Shown here one piece after another: positions 26,098-30,036 of a stretch of 30,036 nt of DNA. A model generated the notes under the pieces. It made no database searches. It was not told the DNA's origin and was given only the letters and a program-made list of their open reading frames with translations. Numbering within the stretch: the stretch's first letter is position 1; each line of letters starts with the position of its first letter. Where the stretch lies: positions 1 through 30,036 of IMG/VR virus record IMGVR_UViG_3300049846_000156; one strand, given 5' to 3'. A program made the position numbers and the translations under genes. The DNA is from a virus.

Positions 26098-27536
26098 TGG
26101 CTAACTATCTTAAGTACGTTAGGGAGTTGTTGTTCAGCCCTGAAACAAGAGTTTTAGCTGAGCAGAAAAGAGCAGCTGTTGAGTCGGTTAATAGATTGCA
26201 ACTTAATAATGCTGCAACGCTTCGACAGATGAAAGAGACAGGACTTCCGCAAGCAGAAACTGAGCAGCTTGCTCGAGATCTCGTTGTTTTGCGGAGAATA
26301 CGTGGAAATAATCTCCGCATTCCTCTTGCCCGTCAAGCTAAAGAGGTTGGAGATTGGCAAACAATTTCTAAAATTGCAAGACGACACGTAGAAGGATCAT
26401 TTTTCTCTAGTGATTTTAAGACTGGTCGTTCTAACTACGATGACGATTTGGGAATAAGAAGTCAAAAGTTTGATCTTACCCATGAAGTTGTCGACATGAC
26501 CCCGGATCAATACATAGATGAGGCATCAAAGCTCCTTCATTCCACAAGAGAGAATGTTCTTTCTACTAGGCCTTTAGATAACGATCTAGTTCAGACATTC
26601 CTTAACAAGGGGAACATGGATATTCCTTACCTAGATTACTCAAGGGAAGGCTTCGGTCAGGAGGGTCTCAACAGGGCGGTCGCCGCTAAAGAGCTGGGAA
26701 TAGAAAAGATTCCAGTACTGCGAGTTCGGAACAGATTCCCAGCCGGCGGAGCAGTTGAACCTTGGTATAAGATCGGTGAAGACTCATATTTCGTCCCGTA
26801 CTATAAGATGAACTCTAAGGTTGTATCAAAGGAGGATTGGGCTCGGGCAATTCTCTCTAGGGCCTATAACGACCCAAACGCTGTAGAGTACGTAATCCAA
26901 AATAATCTTAATGATTTAGTTAAGACGGTAGATAAAGCATATAGAGATTCTATTGGAAATCCTGAATACTTCGATTTTCCTTGGGGATTCACGGACGACT
27001 TAGAAATAACGTACGATTTTCTTCCAAGCGAAGAAAAATTAAATAGGTTCAAGTCTCCCTTCAAGGGAGATTTCAACGCCCTTGCTACACAAGATAACCC
27101 AGCCCTCTTTGATCAGGATAAGCGCTTAGTAACCGAAGTAGATAACATGCTCGACGAAGTTAAACATCGTGGGGATGTGGCGAATCAGGTCGCACACGGC
27201 ATTATCATGAAGGCCCAAAGGAACTCATCTGCGAAGTACAATATGAGTACTAAAGTAGATCAGATTGACGAGTTCTTTTCTGATTCGAATAACTACAAAG
27301 ACAATGTAGATAAAGTTATTGAGCTCTTGCCAGAAGATAGAGTTCTTAAAGCTAGACTTCAAGAGGCTGTTATTCAGGATCAAGGCGCGTTTAAACAACT
27401 GGTCTCCGATGCCTCCCAAGCAGATCTGACTATGGAAGATCTTAGTAGGGTCATCCTTAACATCTATGAAGATAATAATAGAGAGTTCAAGTACGAGTCG
27501 GGAGACTTCTTGAAGTACGTAGGACGACGTAGATGA
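26097..27536 (+). CDS. ParB/sulfiredoxin-like protein in the ejection block
   Basis: A 479-residue protein coupled to the ejection gene by TAATG. Residues 134-140 (MTPDQYI) and 188-207 (QEGLNRAVAAKELGIEKIPV) match the ParB/sulfiredoxin-like pattern in which EGRHRA-type residues bind nucleotide or phosphate. The expected first Arg is Leu191 here (EGLNRA), so activity is uncertain. The rest is helical with no span. Codon use is clearly different: many AGA/AGG Arg and A/T-ending codons, and a lower GTAC density than neighbours, suggesting transfer from elsewhere. In phage polyvalent proteins such domains are injected and act on host DNA or proteins. A structural role in the core is the alternative. 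Confidence 0.5.
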   Translation: MANYLKYVRELLFSPETRVLAEQKRAAVESVNRLQLNNAATLRQMKETGLPQAETEQLARDLVVLRRIRGNNLRIPLARQAKEVGDWQTISKIARRHVEGSFFSSDFKTGRSNYDDDLGIRSQKFDLTHEVVDMTPDQYIDEASKLLHSTRENVLSTRPLDNDLVQTFLNKGNMDIPYLDYSREGFGQEGLNRAVAAKELGIEKIPVLRVRNRFPAGGAVEPWYKIGEDSYFVPYYKMNSKVVSKEDWARAILSRAYNDPNAVEYVIQNNLNDLVKTVDKAYRDSIGNPEYFDFPWGFTDDLEITYDFLPSEEKLNRFKSPFKGDFNALATQDNPALFDQDKRLVTEVDNMLDEVKHRGDVANQVAHGIIMKAQRNSSAKYNMSTKVDQIDEFFSDSNNYKDNVDKVIELLPEDRVLKARLQEAVIQDQGAFKQLVSDASQADLTMEDLSRVILNIYEDNNREFKYESGDFLKYVGRRR

Positions 27537-29224
27537 AACGCCGTAAACCGCAGAACTCTCGGTTGATCAGGGCTGGCATGATGTACGCCCCCCCGAGTAC
27601 AACCACAGGTACTGGGTCTGGGCATGAGATCCAAGAGGAAGGGGTAGCCCTTACTCAACGGGATACGTTGAACTTCACTGGCTCGGGTATTACCGCTTCT
27701 GATACTGGATCCAAGACGAATGTCGCTGTGCCAGCTGATACTCTATATGATGGGAGTACTGCTGTAGTTACCACTAATGCCGACTCTGTCGACATCGATG
27801 AACGACGCATCAAGGTAACTGAGACTGACTTAGTTGAGTACGCATCAGTAGAGTTATATAGCCCGACAGGCGACTCGTTCGTATTCAACAAGGCAGCAAG
27901 TACTGCTAGCGCATTCTATCAGAATCATGCGATTGATCAGATGCTATTCGAGAGTTACGTCGGGGATGTAGTACTTAATACTACAACCGCTGGGGACTCT
28001 ATCATTCTAAGTGAGAATGATACAGAAGTCATGAGCACAGAGGCTGACGGAGTTAAGGTAACTCGTCGAGTTAATATCTCCCCTGCCGCAGGAGATCTAG
28101 CATCCCCCGTTAATGGGGATGTGTGGTACAATAGTACTAGCGGTAAGTTCAAAGCTAGGCAAGCTGGTAGTACGTACGATGTACTACATGATGCCGTTAC
28201 TGTAGCTGATAGTACCACAGTAGATATGTCCCTGACTGGGCAACAAGTTAGCGCTGCTGTTATCAGTCAGATGTCTATTACCTCTGATGCCTCGGGTATC
28301 AAACTCAGTGGGGACTCTGCCTCTCCTGGCAACACGATGTTGTACGGGACGAACGGCAGTGGTACTAAGGGGTGGTACTCTCAGCCAAGCGGAAGCTTAA
28401 CTGATGGGGACAAGGGGGACATCACTGTCTCCGCTTCCGGGGCTACGTGGACCATCGATAACGATGCAGTTACGTACGCTAAGATCCAGAACGTATCCGC
28501 TACAGATAAGCTCCTAGGACGCAGCACAGCGGGCGCTGGGGATGTCGAAGAGATCACCTGTACTGCAGCAGGCAGGGCCTTGATAGACGACGCAGACGCA
28601 GCGGCACAGCGTACTACGCTAGGCCTTGGATCATTTGCTACAGTTACTCCTGGTAACTGGAAGGTGATCTATACTGACGGATCTGGCGTTATCACAGAGC
28701 TTGCTCTCGGCGGATCAGGTACCGTTCTCACTAGCAACGGCGCTAGCTCAGCGCCCACATTCACAGCTCCTACTGGAAGTGGATTCACTCAGCTAATAAA
28801 GACTAGCAGCACAGCTAAGACCAGCGATAACACGCTAGCTAACGACTCCGTGATGCAGTTCAGCGCTGCTGGTAGCACACAGTACGTGATCAGAGGATTG
28901 GCTGTGTTCTCTACAGCGAACGCTACGCCCGACTTCAAGTACATGTTTAACTACACAGGCACTATCACTGAATGTTCATGGCATATTGGAGAAACCGTAT
29001 TAGGTAACACTTCCTCCGTTACATGGGTTCTCGGCGGAGGCACCGCCTTCCCCGCCTCGAAGTCAGTAACATCAACCTCCACGGGCAGAGGCTTTGTGAG
29101 GTTCGAACTAACTCTAAAAACTAACGCATCGGGTACGTTCTCGTTCCAATGGGCACAGAATACATCAGACGCTAACGCAGTGAACCTTGTTCAAGGTAGC
29201 TACATGGAGTACAAGGCAGGATAA
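27533..29224 (+). CDS. Tail fibre or collar fibre protein
   Basis: A 563-residue protein starting in an ATGA overlap. The N terminus is basic (MKRRKPQNSRLIRAG). The middle contains VNGDVWYNSTSGKFKARQ, a motif of fibre and head-fibre proteins. At about 290-360 is the widely spread module DGDKGDITVSASGATWTID, then LLGRSTAGAGDVEEI and AAAQRTTLGLG. The C terminus (about 415-563) is a beta domain, probably a trimeric binding head. It differs entirely from the fibre at 4378-5511. A tail or collar fibre is likely; its place next to ejection and lysis genes is like T7 gp17. Confidence 0.68.
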   Translation: MKRRKPQNSRLIRAGMMYAPPSTTTGTGSGHEIQEEGVALTQRDTLNFTGSGITASDTGSKTNVAVPADTLYDGSTAVVTTNADSVDIDERRIKVTETDLVEYASVELYSPTGDSFVFNKAASTASAFYQNHAIDQMLFESYVGDVVLNTTTAGDSIILSENDTEVMSTEADGVKVTRRVNISPAAGDLASPVNGDVWYNSTSGKFKARQAGSTYDVLHDAVTVADSTTVDMSLTGQQVSAAVISQMSITSDASGIKLSGDSASPGNTMLYGTNGSGTKGWYSQPSGSLTDGDKGDITVSASGATWTIDNDAVTYAKIQNVSATDKLLGRSTAGAGDVEEITCTAAGRALIDDADAAAQRTTLGLGSFATVTPGNWKVIYTDGSGVITELALGGSGTVLTSNGASSAPTFTAPTGSGFTQLIKTSSTAKTSDNTLANDSVMQFSAAGSTQYVIRGLAVFSTANATPDFKYMFNYTGTITECSWHIGETVLGNTSSVTWVLGGGTAFPASKSVTSTSTGRGFVRFELTLKTNASGTFSFQWAQNTSDANAVNLVQGSYMEYKAG

Positions 29225-29439
29225 TGAACATACTATTTGTGAATGGAGACGATTGTCTTCTTCTTAACAGGCGGCAAGCTGCTATCCGAAAGGAGAAACT
29301 CCTTAGCGCGGGCTGGTTACCCTTCGAGGTAGATACATCGGGGGTACGACCGGTACTACGTAGGCTCCAGGTGCAAGCGGGAACTGAACAGTACACTCAG
29401 GTACTAACATCTGTGACGCTAGAGAGGGTTGCGCAGTGA
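29224..29439 (+). CDS. Small hypothetical protein before the holin
   Basis: A 71-residue protein coupled on both sides (TAATG upstream, GTGA downstream). I do not recognise it. It contains LLLNRRQAAIRKEKLLSAGW and no membrane span or signal. Translational coupling to the holin makes a lysis or fibre-chaperone role possible, but nothing shows this directly. Confidence 0.5.
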   Translation: MNILFVNGDDCLLLNRRQAAIRKEKLLSAGWLPFEVDTSGVRPVLRRLQVQAGTEQYTQVLTSVTLERVAQ

Positions 29440-29864
29440 GTTCACCTCTGACATGGATCAAAGAGCTGATATCCCCTGTATCAGAGATGATCAGTGAGGT
29501 AGTAACAGATAAGGATAAGGCGAACGAGCTAAGCGCTAAGCTGTACGAGGTAGAAGCTAACCTCTCTTCCAAGGTTCTCGAGTACGAGGGGAAACTGGTT
29601 GAAGCGCAGAGTGCCGTAATTGTAGCAGAAGCTAACAGCGAAAGCATAATCACCAAGAACTGGCGGCCTGTTACAGCTCTGACGTTCGTTGCTCTAGTGG
29701 TAGCGAAGTGGCTAGGGTACACAGCCCCTGGGATATCTGAAGCTGTAGAGCTCCAGCTTATGGAAATCATCAAGGTTATGATCGGCGGGTACGTGGTAGG
29801 TAGGTCAGTAGAGAACTCTCTCCCTGCTATCGCTGACGCGATCAAGGCCTTCAAAAAGAACTAG
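29436..29864 (+). CDS. Holin of the GTA 3TM type
   Basis: A 142-residue protein starting at GTG 29436 in a GTGA overlap. The N-terminal 70 residues are helical and amphipathic (TDKDKANELSAKLYEVEANL). The family signature ITKNWRPVTALTFVALVVAK lies at 72-91, with a hydrophobic segment at about 78-92. A second segment is at 107-122 (LMEIIKVMIGGYVVGRS). This pattern is that of holin family GTA_holin_3TM (PF11351). It would form inner-membrane lesions that trigger lysis. No endolysin gene lies in the window. It is the last gene of the operon, directly before the terminator. Confidence 0.8.
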   Translation: MSSPLTWIKELISPVSEMISEVVTDKDKANELSAKLYEVEANLSSKVLEYEGKLVEAQSAVIVAEANSESIITKNWRPVTALTFVALVVAKWLGYTAPGISEAVELQLMEIIKVMIGGYVVGRSVENSLPAIADAIKAFKKN

Positions 29865-29905
29865 CACGGCGGAGCTAGTATAGTCTGGATCGGCTCCATC
29901 CAGAC
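29861..29905 (+). ncRNA. Tandem hairpins with possible pseudoknot before the terminator
   Basis: CTAGC (29861-29865) pairs with GCTAG (29874-29878). GTCTGGAT (29883-29890) pairs perfectly with ATCCAGAC (29898-29905) around a 7-base loop. The loop GCTCC (29893-29897) is complementary to GGAGC at 29871-29875, which lies upstream of the stem, so a pseudoknot is possible and would compete with the first hairpin. The element follows the holin stop and precedes the terminator. It could protect or process the 3' end. Confidence 0.5.
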
Positions 29906-29907
29906 GT

Positions 29908-29946
29908 AAAAAACCCCGGTTGGTGATAAGCCTTCCGGGGTTTTTT
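29908..29946. terminator. Strong intrinsic terminator
   Basis: Six A's plus CCCCGG (29908-29919) pair with CCGGGG plus six T's (29935-29946) around a 15-base loop. The stem ends in a run of six U's in the + strand transcript, and the symmetric A run lets it work from the other side too. It closes the long operon that ends with the holin. Confidence 0.92.
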
Positions 29947-30036
29947 ATTGGGCGGCGTTTGAGCTGCCCGTCGGCGTAAACTGGGGGAGCGCACCAGAGC
30001 GTGCTAGGGGACACGGTCTAAGGTTGGTTATGCGTC
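29947..30036. other. Non-coding stretch after the terminator, with one hairpin
   Basis: No supported gene. GGGCGGC (29950-29956) pairs with GCTGCCC (29963-29969), including one G-U pair, with a 6-base loop. The rest is G-rich and runs off the window. It may be the start of the next unit, a structured RNA or part of a genome end. The window does not show which. Confidence 0.3.

Noticed and set aside
29871-29905. tRNA-like D-arm pattern (GCTAGTATAGTCTGG)
   Set aside because: No acceptor stem, anticodon arm or T-arm can be built around it. The region folds better as simple hairpins.

Overview
The window is the late (structural) half of a tailed phage with a short tail, a podovirus with a T7-like virion plan. 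All supported genes lie on the + strand, packed end to end with ATGA, TGATG or TAATG junctions. Only three stretches are non-coding: the leader (1-194), a structured gap after the capsid genes (14375-14459) and the 3' end (29865-30036). No bacterial gene, integrase, tRNA, CRISPR array or insertion sequence is visible. Replication, RNA polymerase and endolysin genes must lie outside the window. The host cannot be named from this sequence. The outer-membrane style of the ejection proteins and the GTA-type holin suggest a Gram-negative proteobacterium, but that is inference.

Layout. (1) Positions 1-194 are a very AT-rich leader with palindromes and TATAAT hexamers, the only obvious place in the window for a promoter of the operon. 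(2) Positions 195-7651 hold a receptor-binding cassette: two beta-helix spike-type proteins at its edges and four proteins between them (two Ig-like, one fibre, one unknown). (3) Positions 7653-12043 hold DNA packaging: probable small terminase, large terminase, a coiled-coil membrane protein, portal and an 80-residue unknown. (4) Positions 12051-14374 hold scaffold, major capsid protein and a probable decoration protein, followed by a GC-rich RNA structure at 14387-14441. (5) Positions 14460-18570 hold a surface protein, the head-tail adaptor, an acidic unknown, and a tail nozzle that appears as two adjacent genes. (6) Positions 18574-27536 hold ejection/core proteins, including one of 1661 residues, and end with an AT-rich gene carrying a ParB/sulfiredoxin-like segment. 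(7) Positions 27533-29864 hold a second tail fibre, a 71-residue unknown and a three-helix holin. (8) Hairpins and a strong intrinsic terminator close the transcription unit.

How the genes fit together: the terminases pump DNA through the portal into a scaffold-built capsid. The adaptor and nozzle close the head, the fibres and spikes find and probably digest surface polysaccharide, and the core proteins are expected to enter the host ahead of the DNA. The holin times lysis.

The points most worth a second look are: the split nozzle gene; the compositionally foreign ParB/Srx-like gene in the ejection block; the RNA element after the capsid genes with mutually exclusive pairings; a possible pseudoknot before the final terminator; and a genome-scale, codon-phase-independent excess of the tetranucleotide GTAC. 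I found no single unmistakable new system such as a defence island.
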